From Topomyia yanbarensis (taxonomy: Eukaryota; Arthropoda; Insecta; Diptera; Culicidae), in contig NC_080670.1 in NCBI RefSeq assembly GCF_030247195.1, positions 34,745,434 to 34,809,433 of the forward strand: 64,000 nucleotides of DNA. Reading direction: 5' to 3'. This document shows, in pieces, positions 11,255 through 22,798 of this stretch (positions within the stretch are counted from its first letter, which is position 1; every line of letters starts with the position of its first letter). The notes below the pieces were generated by a model, which saw nothing but the letters and a program-made list of their open reading frames with translations, was not told where the DNA came from and did no database searches. A program made the position numbers and the translations under genes.

Positions 11255-12714
11255 AATATCCAGTTGTGCACCACAATTAATAATGTACTAACTATTATTT
11301 GTGATACACAACTACAATAAATCATTCGAAGACATCCTAGACTTCATAAACTTTTGCTTGAAAGATGTCATCACATAATTCAAATCAATCAGACACTGGC
11401 GGTCATTCTGAACCATTTCTTATAACTAGATATTCTGCTTGGTATCCACAGACTTGTGGTAAGGGCAATCTATAGATAACCTAGACTGGGTGGAACAGAA
11501 GATAAGTTACTGCTGGTCCGGTAAACCATATTCCGAAATGCTCGAATTTAATGCAGATATGATTCTATGTCAGAAGAAAATGTTACTAACGGGGTTTTTC
11601 ATTGAAAAAGCCCGGGGCGGTGGATTGCACTGGTATTGCATTTTCTAGCAGTAGAGCAAGCCACTAGACGCGTTTCATTCCCACTTTTGCTAGAAAGTGC
11701 AAAACCAGTGCAATCTACTGCCCCGATATAAGAATCAGAACAAAATTCCGAAAATGGGTTGGATACAGTGTAGAACCGGTTTAAAATCCTAATGAAAAAT
11801 CAGAGCCTTTGATACTACAAAATCATATTTAGAGAATGTAGGTAAATGATCTATTTTAAATCCATCTGTAACCGGCACCGGTGCCTATATCATAGTGTCT
11901 TTGCGTTGAGCTTTACTGCCCATAAAAGCATAAGAGTCCCATATGAATTTTTGTTGAAAATGAGTTATATGTTGGATTGTATTCTGTATCACCACTGAAT
12001 CACAATGAACAAATAAGATTACCAGGTTTGTTTAGAAAATATCGAAAAAATACCAAACCATGGTTGTCCCATCCATTTGGCTCAAAGAAAATGTAAATCT
12101 TGAACAGCGTTTTTTTCTCGGATTGTTGTTTTTCACTATGGAAATCTTATGCTTTTACGTCTGATTGATTCTTTCACGATGTCTATGATCTGTTGCACGG
12201 TAGTGGGGCATAGCTCACCGAAGTGTATGTTCACAGGTTGAAATACATATACATATCTAATTGCTATATCAAATAGTACCTTTTATACGAAGTATTGTAC
12301 TTATAAGCTATCAGTAAAAAAATCGTGTGACTTTTTTCAAACAATGTTGGCGAATCTACGTAGCATAACTTACAAATCACTGATACTTAGGTAGAGCAGA
12401 ATAGCTTTTATATACACATATACTAACCATGATCGCAAATCACTCCCATAAAGATAAGAATTCCATAGAAAATGGGACAAATGTGCGATAGTTGGCAGTA
12501 TAATTCACTATGGGTCATCGGTATAGTGTCACCGCCACATAGCATTGTTGGGACATTGAAGATCTAATGGTTATATGAATAGTCAGTCTTCGCCGTGCAT
12601 AGTTCCTCTAAATATTTATAAAATCTATTGATTGGTTATGCTCAGGACGGCAATGCTTACTGAAAATCGTTTTATATTATTTATTGGCTAGCGAGTGTAC
12701 ATTAGAAACTATTG
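11255..12714. other. Non-coding AT-rich stretch with one hairpin
   Basis: No open frame of note, splice-bounded exon or known repeat recognised, apart from the hairpin at 11,613-11,725 and a 12-bp palindrome (GGCACCGGTGCC, 11,874-11,885). Confidence 0.5.
11613..11725 (+). other. 38-bp-stem hairpin, precursor-like
   Basis: Bases 11,613-11,650 pair with 11,688-11,725 across a 37-base loop. In RNA the 38-pair stem would have one A-A mismatch and three G-U pairs on the plus strand. Length and near-complete pairing fit a microRNA or hairpin-RNA precursor, or a very small inverted-repeat element. No flanking target duplication was found, and nothing in the sequence shows that it is transcribed. 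Confidence 0.6.
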
Positions 12715-13008
12715 TGGTTGATTTCCAAAAAGCTTAGCTTAGTTTAGCTTGGGTAGACCGCGCGCGTCGTTTGCTCCCCTTCCCTGTCAGCATACGACCA
12801 CAAATCCCACCGTGGTCACTAATGCCGCTTCCATCCGAAACAAATCTGAGTCAGGCTCCAACCCCAACCGCTGTCAAAATGTAGGAACTGACATCGCGGG
12901 AAGGTGAGGGATAGGAGTTCTGTATCAGAAGAAAATGGTGGCATAGTGTGGCATCATATTGTACAATAATACAGCTTTGCCAACCTATTCTGGTTGATTT
13001 CCAAAAAG
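12715..13008 (-). mobile_element. 258-bp retro-insertion with 18-bp target duplications
   Basis: The 18-mer TGGTTGATTTCCAAAAAG occurs at 12,715-12,732 and 12,991-13,008. Between them (12,733-12,990) is a segment of higher GC content than its surroundings. Its minus-strand 3' end is an AAGCTAA-type repeat (CAAGCTAAACTAAGCTAAG, 12,733-12,751). This is the signature of a short LINE fragment or SINE on the minus strand. I saw no clear box A/B pair, so a truncated LINE end is slightly favoured. Confidence 0.75.
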
Positions 13009-14100
13009 TGAAATAAATTATGAACATGTTTTTTTTTATCAATGTCCGCAATATCACACCAACTCACAACTCTTTGACGATGCTGGAATTTCTCATAATG
13101 TGTGATTTATATGATAGATTTGGAAAATTAGGGTAGATCACTTGCATATGAAATTAGCTCACTGACTCACACGATTTTCTTCCGGATTCCTAAAGGGGAT
13201 TTTTAGCCTGTCGATATATGCTATCATGTTAGTATAATGTTTTACAACGTCACATTTGATCTCTTTCAATTAGTTTTGTTCATGTTTAGGACGTTGTCTT
13301 CAAAAATTTCATCAATTGTACACCAATGTCAAAACCATATTCTAGCTCAGAAAAAAACTGATGTTATTTATGAAAAGCACAATTCAATTCAGTAATTATG
13401 TTGAAATTAATGTTACAATCAACTAAGTACCGATATTTGAATGGAAAACAAATATTTGTTATTCATTGTTCGCAACATCGTAGTCAAGATGTAATCCCTG
13501 AAATGCTGCAACTTGTGAAACTAACGCAAACGCCTACTAACGTTTATTATTTGTGTTTTCCATCTACTGCCGGTTCATGTATACCCATACAAACAAGCAT
13601 CCGCGGAGTTTACGATTTGATATGCAATCGATGGAAAATATGGAATTTCCCAATGAAAATCTTAGACTTTTCGTGAAAACTGAATATACATTAGATGTAA
13701 ATATTACGTAGAATGCTCCAGTATATTTTTTGAATCAATTAGAGCGTATGCACAATGCATAGATAGGTTATGAATAAAATTAGGAAAATCGTAAAATTTT
13801 CATGGAAAAGTCGGAAAATTCCATCAAACTAAAGTTCCAATGTGTGCTTTAGAGAAATAGAAACACACTGAAATACTAAAAAGAGTATGTCATCGCTTTA
13901 TTTTCGAAGATATTAGCGTGGAAATGCAAAAAAGGCAAAAGTTTTTCCGGTCTAAGGTAATGCATTCGGAAAATCGGGGAAATTTTCACGGAAAATTTTA
14001 ACCAGATGATAGCTGAATAAATTCTGCAGGGACGTATGTTTTTTGTTTTGGGATTTTAGTTAATTTTATCGTCTATTTTCTCGAAAAACTAACTTTTTCC
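13009..14100. other. Non-coding AT-rich stretch
   Basis: Only short chance open frames (a 92-codon frame at 13,398-13,676 has no recognisable motif). From 13,780 to 14,010 GGAAAA/TTTTCC words recur without forming a regular array. Confidence 0.4.
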
Positions 14101-14114
14101 TACTGTTTTGCGGC

Positions 14115-14960
14115 GCGAGTTACGATGGCCTTAAGACCGGGTTTGTGAATGTATAAGTGCTAAAACGTTCACTTAGTCACCGGGGTGTTTTAATTTTTGC
14201 GAGATCGCGGGCGGAAGTGTACGGGGATGATCGCGAAGGACTCGAGCGTTTGTATGTTAACGTTTTTGTCGCGTGTGCTAGCGTGTATGTAACTTCGTAT
14301 GTAAAAATATATTTTGAGACTACGTGGTCATTCCCATATTCGCGTGTATTCTTGACTGATCGCACGCGGACCGTGAATCTGACACTTAAATTTTAGTGTA
14401 TGGTTCAAATGCCAGAAGACAATAAATTTCTCCATATCACTAGAGTTCCCGGCAATATTGCTATGAAACGTGTTGTTTAGTGGATGTAAGCGTTATTTTC
14501 TTTTTTTTTATTGGTTCAACTGAACGAATGGACCTAGGCCTATAGGACCGAAGGTAGAGATTTCCGGACGTGACCGACTCATTATCGCGCGAACATGGGC
14601 AGTTCCTGCTTGAGACCCCGTCAATAAATTTATTTGCGCTAAAACATTTACTTCATTACCGGGGTGTTTTCATGTTTGTGAGGCATTCGCTCATATCGTC
14701 ATGTAACGTGGTGTTTAGTTAGTGTGAGTGCCAAATTTATCGGGTCAAAGGTAGAGATTTCCAGACGTGAACGATTCATGATCGCGTGAGCGGTGGATAA
14801 ATGCTTGAGACTACGTTTGTAAACTTATAGGTGCGAAAACGTGCATTTAATTACCGGGGTGATGTAATATTGGCGAGATCGCGGGCGTAAGTATGCATGG
14901 ATGATTGCAAATGGTGAACTTTGTGACCAGGTTTGTGTTATCGCGAAGGTCACGAACGTT
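14115..14960 (+). repeat. Diverged multi-copy repeat with CCGGGGTG core
   Basis: Three related units start near 14,125, 14,600 and 14,805. Each has TTxGTxAA..TA..TGC.AAAACxT, then TTAxTxACCGGGGTG and a GTxTTTTAAT-like run. GCGAGATCGCGGGCG follows in the first and third units. A second shared word, AGGTAGAGATTTCC, sits near 14,550 and 14,750. Spacing is irregular (about 480 and 205 bp). No product recognised; the 79-codon frame at 14,157-14,396 is probably chance. Confidence 0.6.
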
Positions 14961-17045
14961 TGCACGTTTCAAATGAGAGAGATTGTGAGTGCATATGAGA
15001 AACTATGCTATTTATTGTGTTGATGAGAAGCGTATAAATCGATCGATATTTTTTTTTGGTTACTTGAGTAGTGGAAAAGCAAACTACTAGAACTACTTTA
15101 AAAAATACTAATGAAGTAGAAGAGAAGAGCACATGTAGCATGCAATCAAACTGATTAAATTCGTCAAAAAGCCAGCAAATGATACTTATTTACCATTAAC
15201 GACATTTGCATTTTGTTGGAATGTTTTCATGCTATGCTGACTAGGAATGATCCGCGTCCGTCAGTAAATTTATTGTACGTTTATTTATCCATCTTCCCGC
15301 AGGAATCGAATTGAACGCACGAACACCGGATGGATTGCCCACTATTCTATCATATAAGCCAGTTCTGCATCCCTTCCCTGACCCAGCTGTCACAAATACT
15401 CAGACAAACACATACACAGATAGATATACGACGAGCAAATAACAATTGTATACTACAACGGAAAACTACAATTATTACAAAACAACTACCAATATGCTTC
15501 TACTTTATCATTTATTTAATTAGCCTGTGCATGAAATTGGCCGATAAATCAGCCGTGTCCAGAATCAGACGTCAACTATCCTACTTCAGATGGAAAATAT
15601 ATTGTAACTACTAATCCCGTACCAATCCTATGAATGGCACCACTGCTAGCAAGTAAACAAGAGCCCATTTACCTATTCCGGGAAGGGTTCCTCTTCATGT
15701 GGATAACATGAAAACGCATTGTTCCTTATCTGTTATGATACAACTACCCAAACGGAGTAGACCGAATTGCGTTAGTATGAATGTCAAGCTTCTCGTGGGG
15801 ACCACCTATCGCTTGAACAAACAAAAAACTCGAAACAGCAGCCAACTTATAAGCTAGTCACAATTCGATATCCGTATTGGCCTCGGAGGCAGGACGATGG
15901 CTCTCTCGAATCAACTTGCAGGGGTAGAGACAGCGAAATTCTAAAATTAGATTTTGATTCGATTCCATCTGACATTTCAGTGTTCGACTCTCGGGTGAAT
16001 GGGTGAAGCATCATCGAGGCTCGGTGCGGCTGAAGCCTAGTGGTGCCTCCTATCGACACCGTGGATCTGGGGTAGCCTTTCTGGTTTTACTCGAGCTATC
16101 GCCTATGAGCCGATCGATATTGGCATCGGCCAGCGGATGTTCAATTCAATTTTCAATTTTGCAGAGGAGGTGGTGAGTTTTGCAGTCCATTTCGAATCAA
16201 CTTGACAGACGGATCGGTCCTTATGCACGATGTGACTATGTAACAATGCTCAAGAAGCCCGCAGGGTGATTTGGCTATTTTTAACTAATTGGTAGGATGG
16301 TTTACTACTTATTTATGCTGCTAACATTGGTTGAATTGCCCTCAAGGAGCAGATGGATTGCTTTGAGAATATACAACAAAATTGTATCTAATTAAAAAAG
16401 GCTTTAATTTCTGTATTTTTTTCATATTTGCCTTTCCTCTAACCCTGCTTACGAACTATTATCACACATTGGTCTCTGTGTGCTTTGAAAACTCAAATTA
16501 TAGTTTGGCTGAAACTACTTTCCGAAATATACACTGAAAAGGATTGTTTTATCAAAACTCATTTATTATATAGATCAAGCCAACAGACGAAATATAACTA
16601 CTACTTCCGTGCTTTGGGATTGATGAACTTTTAATATTCTGACTATCCAGAGGCGTAGCTTAAAATCTGGTATTGGGCACTACGTCAAACAACTCAATTA
16701 CAATAGAAGCACACATGTGTATTAGGTCTAAATTCGCTGAAAATTACTACCAAGTTAGTTAGGACACGTGTGTGTACCTGAGATAATGTGTATTTCAAGG
16801 CAGACACCGAATCATGGCAGTCATGGTTTCTCTTACAATTACAGAATACAAAGTTGTTTAATTTTTATTAAATTTATTTCATTATTTGTGTTTTTGGAGA
16901 AATATTGTTCATAGAGGTTTTATTGCGACTTTCACTCTGAAAGAAAAACTTTTTTGATTTATTCATTTGTCTTTGACACTTTGTGCCATACAGACTGTTT
17001 CTTAAAACTAGTTTAACTCTACTTTATTACAAATAATAATAAAAC
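14961..17045. other. Unannotated AT-rich stretch
   Basis: Short open frames only (94 codons at 15,330-15,614 and 70 codons at 15,847-16,059 are the longest). None has a domain motif or codon use that stands out. No repeat with clear boundaries was recognised. Confidence 0.4.
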
Positions 17046-17049
17046 AGAT

Positions 17050-17200
17050 AAAGAAACAATTCACCTTTTTCTGACGTTTCGGCTACGTATATTACGATTT
17101 TCAGGGAATTGAGTTGACGATAATAAGGAAACAAACTAAAATCCTTGAAAAAGGCGCAATATATGTAACCGAAACGCTAGATAAAAGGAGCAATTTTTAA
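17050..17200. repeat. Imperfect ~45-bp inverted repeat
   Basis: Left arm TTTTTCTGACGTTTCGGCTA..ATATTACG pairs imperfectly with CAATATATGTAACCGAAACG..AAAAGGAGCAATT on the right, about 60 bases away. Probably a small degenerate inverted-repeat element; boundaries are approximate. Confidence 0.5.
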
Positions 17201-18290
17201 AATTTCTTCATACTGAAAGCCAACATAAAATCTCCAATTTATTATTAGATATCCTTTAAACACTCTACCCGTTTGTTACAGCTACGCTACTGCGGCCATC
17301 GCTTGCTCACAACGAATCCCTGAAACCACGAGCTTAAACGAAGTGGGCGAAAAGTACACTATTCACGATTCATCCATCCGAACTAACCAACACCTGCTGA
17401 ATAAATAATAGTTGGTAAATTTACTGTTGCCTTGCGCTCAATCCGCGCACATTTCAACCCCCCGCTCCCGGCTCGTGTGGTTCACGAAAAATTGTTTAGC
17501 AGCAAAGCTTTTGCTCATTTCCATCCTAGGGTAGTGGGTTTTGTTTCGGCTCTAGGAAACATTCGCCAACCCCCAGCGCGTGTTGGTGCGCAGATGTTCC
17601 TGTACACTACCGGACACCCTACGGTGCGGATCTGTTTGGTGTGGTGTGCCTAGTAGGGAGAACTCGCACAGATCCTTTTTGTGCTTATTGCATACGCCGT
17701 TTACCGCGGTCTGATGTTAATGCCTCCAACGCCACGGGACTTCGACCATGCCGACCGAGTAACAAATTGAAGCTACGTAAGCGACCAGGACGGTAAATTA
17801 ACGCAGCGCAGAGGTGGTATGATGGTAAAATTTAACATTCGAGTTAACGGGAGTAAGCTTTGGTCGTGGGTTGAGCTCCGTTTTACGAAATGAGGGTTTA
17901 GTTTAGTGTTCAAATAGATAGGAGCTATTAACACCATGAGAATACATTCAATAGGCTCCTGCGTCATTTCAGAAACACCGAAAAGATGGGATACCACCGA
18001 AAATGCAATCGACATATTGTTTCAAACGGAGAAGGATGTTATCGTAATTAAAGGTTTTCATCGTAGTAGATTGGAGGATGTAAAAATCGTAATCTGACTA
18101 CTCTTAAACCCAGTATGTTCAACTGATATCAGTCGAAAGAATGTAAACTCGAACATGATATTCCAAAAAAAAATTCAATAAATAGATTTGATCTTCAAAG
18201 TGTCGATTAATTTAGGAAAGAAAATTCCTGAATAAATTGAAGTTTATACCCCACTGTAAACACGCTCAGACATACTCTTTTGAAATCGTT
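17201..18290. other. Unannotated stretch with higher GC near 17,440-17,770
   Basis: A 73-codon frame at 17,432-17,653 lies in locally GC-richer DNA but has no recognisable motif. The 80-codon minus-strand frame at 17,773-18,015 is likewise unrecognised. No promoter or splice evidence ties them to a gene. Confidence 0.35.
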
Positions 18291-18295
18291 TTAGA

Positions 18296-18540
18296 AATTG
18301 CGTTTCGACTTCATCTCATCAGAATCCAACACTAACTTAATAACAGGACTAAGCTAGTGGTGGAGGACGCTCATTAGACAGAGACGCGATTTCTATTCCT
18401 GAGCAAACACCTAGTCAAGCGTGATGTCCCACAAGAAAAGATGTTAAATTTACCGGTGAAATCGAAGCATGGTTCGACTTAGCAAATGCTGACACTTAGT
18501 TAGTGTCGGGCTCTGATGAAGTTGAAACGCAAATATGTAT
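18296..18540. repeat. Inverted pair of a dispersed ~45-bp sequence
   Basis: The left arm (18,296-18,345) and right arm (18,498-18,538) are reverse complements around TTAGTGTxGGxxTCTGATGA and GAAACGCAAAT. Related copies appear at 36,603-36,660 and 44,352-44,400, so this is a dispersed repeat end, possibly the terminal inverted repeat of a DNA element. Confidence 0.5.
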
Positions 18541-18559
18541 CATTACTAATAAATTCATA

Positions 18560-18703
18560 GGAGAAAAATTTAGAATCGAAAACCAGCCTTTCTCTACTAA
18601 GGAAATATTTGTGTAAAACCAGTTTTGCGCGTGAACAAAACTGGTTTTACACAAGTATTTCCTTAGTAGAGAAAGGCTGGTTTTCGATTCCAAATTTTTC
18701 TCC
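18560..18703. repeat. 144-bp near-perfect palindrome (68-bp arms, 8-bp spacer)
   Basis: Arms 18,560-18,627 and 18,636-18,703 are reverse complements with two differences. The spacer is CGCGTGAA. As RNA or single-stranded DNA it would fold into an exceptionally long uninterrupted hairpin. It could be a miniature foldback element, and the arms appear to extend weakly outward. No clear target duplication was found. Confidence 0.85.
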
Positions 18704-18808
18704 TTAGAGAGAATTATAATATACTGCATATTGTTTTGTGTTTCCAAGAAATGTTGAAAAAATAATACTTCATTTTACTATCAATTTAACCCAGGCCACA
18801 GTTGCTCC

Positions 18809-20286
18809 ACTCCATATTAGGGCATTGCAATAAAAAATTTTTTTTTGGATTCTCAAAGGCCACCCCTCTCATATTGTGACAAATGTCAAAGTAAGCTCAG
18901 ATGCCAAATTTCACATCATTTGGACAATTTTAGACCCCCGCCCACCTCGCTTGAAATTTTTTGAAATTGGTACTATGGGAAAATATGGAGAAAAAATACA
19001 TTAAATGCTATAACTTTTGAAGTAGCAATCAGAAAATTAAAATTTATACCTCTTTTGGAAGGAAATAATCTTAGTATTTGAATGGAGATATATTTGTTAC
19101 TTGAAAAATACGGAAAAGTGGGGTACTGGGTCATTTTGGCCCTAAAATCCCCTATTTTTAATGATTTTTCTGCTCCGTGATGAAAATCATACATATTTTG
19201 TAGTTTTTCTAATGTAAAAAATCTCAGAAATCGAACGGAACCCTTTTGACCTTAGTCCGAATACGAGAAGTTGGGGTTAAATGACCTTTTGACATTCATT
19301 TTAAACTTCATAATTTTCTCGTGAATATATTAGACTCTATTATTCTCCACTCAATTTTCAAAAACTATACCTTGTTGAACGTGGAAAATCCTTAGAATTA
19401 TAACAAAAATAGATTCGTTACCGGTAAAATTCAGGACCATCAAATTATCAGACATATAGTGTCGATTTCACATTTTTATCATAAAATCGCACATATTAAC
19501 TCCATTTAACAACAAAATTCTTATTTAATTTACTCTAATGTAAAATATGCTTAGGGATCACATGAGAAAAGTTTCATTTCTGGAAAAATAGGGGAAGTTG
19601 AGGTATTAGGACAAATAATGAAAAAAATGAGATTTGTAGAGTAAATATCCAAAAGTCTGATGTTTCTGAATTTTACTTTTAACGTTTTTATTTTTGTTTT
19701 ATTCCTCAAAATTTTACACGTTCAGTAAGTTACATTTTATGAAAATTGATTGAAGAATAATAGAGATATATGTATGAGAAAATGATAAAATTTAATATGA
19801 CTGACAAAAAGCCCTATAACCCCAACTTCTCGTATTCGAACTAAGGTCAAAAGGGTTCCGTTCGATTTCTGAGATTTTTTCACATTAGAAAAACTACAAA
19901 ATATGTATGTTTTGCATCACGGAGCAGAAAAATCAATAAAAATAGGGGATTTTGGGGCCATAATGACCCAGTACCCCACTTTTCCGTATTTTTTAAGAAA
20001 CAAATATATCTTTATTCAAATATTTAGATTATTTCCTTTTAAAAGAGGTATAAATTGTAATTTTCTGATTGCTACTTCAAAAGTTATAGCATTTAATGTA
20101 TTTTTTCTCCATATTTTCCCATAGTACCAATTTCAAAAAATTTCAAGCGAAGTGGGCGGGGGTCTAAAAATGTCCAAATGATGTGAAATTTGGCATCTGA
20201 GCTTACTTTGACATTTGTCACAATATGAGAGGGGGAGCCTTTGAGAATTCAAAAAAAAAAAATTTTTGCATTGCCCTACTCCATAT
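18809..20286. mobile_element. 1.46-kb foldback DNA element with 9-bp target duplication
   Basis: The flanks ACTCCATAT at 18,809-18,817 and 20,278-20,286 are identical. The element (18,819-20,277) starts AGGGCATTGCAA and ends in its inverse. Almost the whole element is an inverted repeat about 19,548: positions sum to 39,096-39,097, and the mirrored frames at 18,973-19,194 (minus) and 19,903-20,124 (plus) encode near-identical 73-residue peptides. Long inverted arms with a 9-bp duplication are typical of Mutator-like (MULE) non-autonomous elements; that superfamily call is an inference. There is no transposase. Confidence 0.8.
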
Positions 20287-21143
20287 AAAGTTGTGACAAA
20301 ACTATAAAAATTGGTGTAATGGGACTAAAAATTGACTTTTTTATTTTGGTTTCACATTTTTTGCCATTATTTTCTTATTGTTTTTATGTGAACCCATTTG
20401 GAACCGGCGGATTAATATATCCGTCAATATTTTTTTGTTGGGATTGGAACCTTGGCGACCATTGAGTTAATGTTACAATCAAATCGGATAGCTAGGGTTC
20501 CAAAACTATTAAAAATCACTATTTTTTAAACAATATAAAGCCATTTAGAAAAAGAATTTTTAAGCAGATTTGTGAGCTGCCGGGCGTCTTCACAGGAGGA
20601 TTTTCAAAAATATGCATATAATGTTCTTGGCGCTAAATGCGTTAGATAAAGAAAGAATAATAAAGAAAGATAAAGATACAGAAGATACCTTGAAACAACA
20701 CCAAATTTTGGGTCCGATTAATAATAAGTAATGCATAGGATACCATCTCAAAAATGGTAAAACGTTCGAATATAAATTCCTAATATTAATGGCAATACTT
20801 TAATGTATTGTTTTTGCAATATCAGCTAGGCACTTAACAGAATAGTTTTGAATGCATCGAAATAATCGATGATCATGTTTGCACGAAAACGTTTCGTCGC
20901 ACAGTGGCGTAACTAGACCAAATACCTGGCCAAAACTATAGTGCACGTTTTTAAGGCTCATTAAATGTCAAAGAGTGTTACAAAGTGGTTAATTACAGTT
21001 TTGGACAATATACGAATAAAAAACACGAATTTTAGATAATATGTATCAAAATAAAAAAATAGAAATGTTGATTCCAATATGGCGGACTTAAATGTGACGA
21101 ACAATTTTGACCACAATTTTTCGTTTTTCCCCATTTTCTGTGG
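20287..21143. other. AT-rich stretch without recognisable features
   Basis: No open frame, repeat with clear edges or RNA gene recognised. Confidence 0.4.
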
Positions 21144-21401
21144 TTGTTTGATTACTCACGATTAGTCCGCGATGCCTCTACAGATCAAGCCGTGAAATAC
21201 ATTCTCGAGACCTGTACACACGTGCAGCGCAACGCGAAGCATTCTGACGATGTGCATAATGTCATGAAAAGGTTTCTACCTGAAGCCCGCGTCTCTAACC
21301 GAGAGCATCACGTGGTGACCAGGACGCCGCACACAAGAGTAACTGAGGTCGAATCCTGGCCAAAATTGTTCGCTGCTGCTATTGTTGTTATTACGTCTTA
21401 A
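21144..21401 (+). CDS. Unrecognised 85-codon open frame, possible exon remnant
   Basis: The frame stands out because the DNA is much richer in GC than both flanks and the predicted product is not low-complexity. It includes LVRDASTDQAVKYILETC and a basic, His-rich second half. A pyrimidine-rich run (about 21,118-21,138) lies just upstream, as before a 3' splice site. There is no convincing donor, and I recognise no domain. It could be a decayed gene or transposon fragment. The start codon is simply the first ATG and may not be real. Confidence 0.25.
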   Translation: MFDYSRLVRDASTDQAVKYILETCTHVQRNAKHSDDVHNVMKRFLPEARVSNREHHVVTRTPHTRVTEVESWPKLFAAAIVVITS

Positions 21402-21718
21402 TATGAACTATAAATAGACAATAACTAGTGTTTGGAACAAATTGGCATCTATCTACCTACCAGTACAGCGGCCAATTTTCTATAACCTTTCGAATACTAG
21501 TAATTTCGAGGTGATCTTTGTGAAAACATTTCTTTTTCCAGTTGCATAAACAGATGATTAGTGGAAAAAAGACAGAAAGGACGCCTGTGCCGTATTCATA
21601 GAGATACATTTTCCTAGCATAGTATTTGTCCCACAAATAAGTAAAAAATTCAATATTTCAAAAACGCTTGGAATTTGTGGATCGGACAAAATCGGAAGAG
21701 TTCGAATGTTTTTTGGAT

Positions 21719-21730
21719 AGCTGAAATCTT
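21719..21730. repeat. LINE target-site duplication, left copy
   Basis: AGCTGAAATC (the following TT is ambiguous with the tail) recurs at 30,733-30,744 on the far side of the element. This defines the insertion limits of the LINE. Confidence 0.85.
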
Positions 21731-21740
21731 TTTTTTTTTT

Positions 21741-22798
21741 CCAATTTGTTTATTTGATAAGGCACGTATGCGTTAGCTTAAAGGTGCCATTTTTTCATTG
21801 TTTTACATTTTGAATTTCTTAAAACTAGGGGGTTACACATTTCAATATTATTTTGTTTTATATAATGAAACTAAAAAAAAAAACTTTACAGCTAACTTAT
21901 ACATATAAAAGAGGGTATAATATAATATTCGTAAGATTTGGGAGACGGGTCATTTTGTGTGTTCTTTGTATAGTAATTCACTTTATGATTTTTAGAAGGG
22001 AGATTGTAGGAGAAATTAATTATTAACTAAGCGGAACATTTTACAAGCTTATTAACTAGAAATAACTAGAAAGAGTGGTTCAAGATTAAGGGGAATTAAT
22101 TAGGGCTATTTTAAAGTAGTGGTACTGTTGGGCATTTCTTAACGAGATTAAATATTGATCAACTAAAACTAAGCACTTAAGTTTTGGGAATATATTCAAG
22201 GGGAGAAGGGGATGAAGTCATACATCTGTGTATCAGAGACATGGGAGGGAGAGCGGACAAGGCTGAAGGGGGGGGGGGTGGGGGGTGAGATATAAACTTT
22301 CAGTTTCCGGCATCAGAAATTAACGGCCAGGATTACAGATTCGAACGGATTGATCAACTAACACTAGAAGATAGGGGGGCACATAAGTTTTGGGAAGATT
22401 TTCAAGGGGAGAAGGGGTGAAGTCATACATCTGTGTATCAGAGACATGGGAGAGAGGGTGGACAAGGCTGAACAGGGGGGGGGGGGATATAAACTTTCAG
22501 TTTCCGGCATCAGGAATCAACGACCAGGATTACAGATTCGAACGGATGTATCAAGTATTGGGACGCCGGGCGGTTTTCCTCGAGCCGGCAGGGGTTCCTC
22601 CAGACGATTTCGTAGTACGGCTCAGATACGGATCGGGAACACACCGCGCTGCGTGTGTGATGTTGTACTGTAGATCTCGTGTTGTTGGTTCATTCGACAG
22701 ATGTTTTGTCTCGTCTTGGAGTCGTATCAAACCATCGTTGGGGTACGGTAGGCGGAAGAGGGCACTTCTGGGAATAATAAGAGAAAAGATAGGGGCAT
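21741..22798 (-). other. LINE 3' UTR with ~195-bp tandem duplication
   Basis: Non-coding tail of the LINE. Two direct units (22,155-22,349 and 22,350-22,544) each contain TTTTGGGAA, AAGTCATACATCTGTGTATC, a long plus-strand G run (22,269-22,286; 22,477-22,488) and TTTCAGTTTCCGGCATCAG. On the transcript the G runs are C runs. The last 60 bases before the tail (minus strand) end CTTATCAAATAAACAAATTG before the A run, with an AATAAA signal included. The frames seen here on the plus strand are not genes. Confidence 0.8.

Noticed and set aside
11613..11650. Identification of the hairpin as a miR-92-family gene because it contains ATTGCAC
   Set aside because: A seven-base seed match is weak, and the rest does not match what I remember of that family.
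18973..20124. Paired 73-codon frames as duplicated genes
   Set aside because: They are the two arms of one inverted-repeat transposon.
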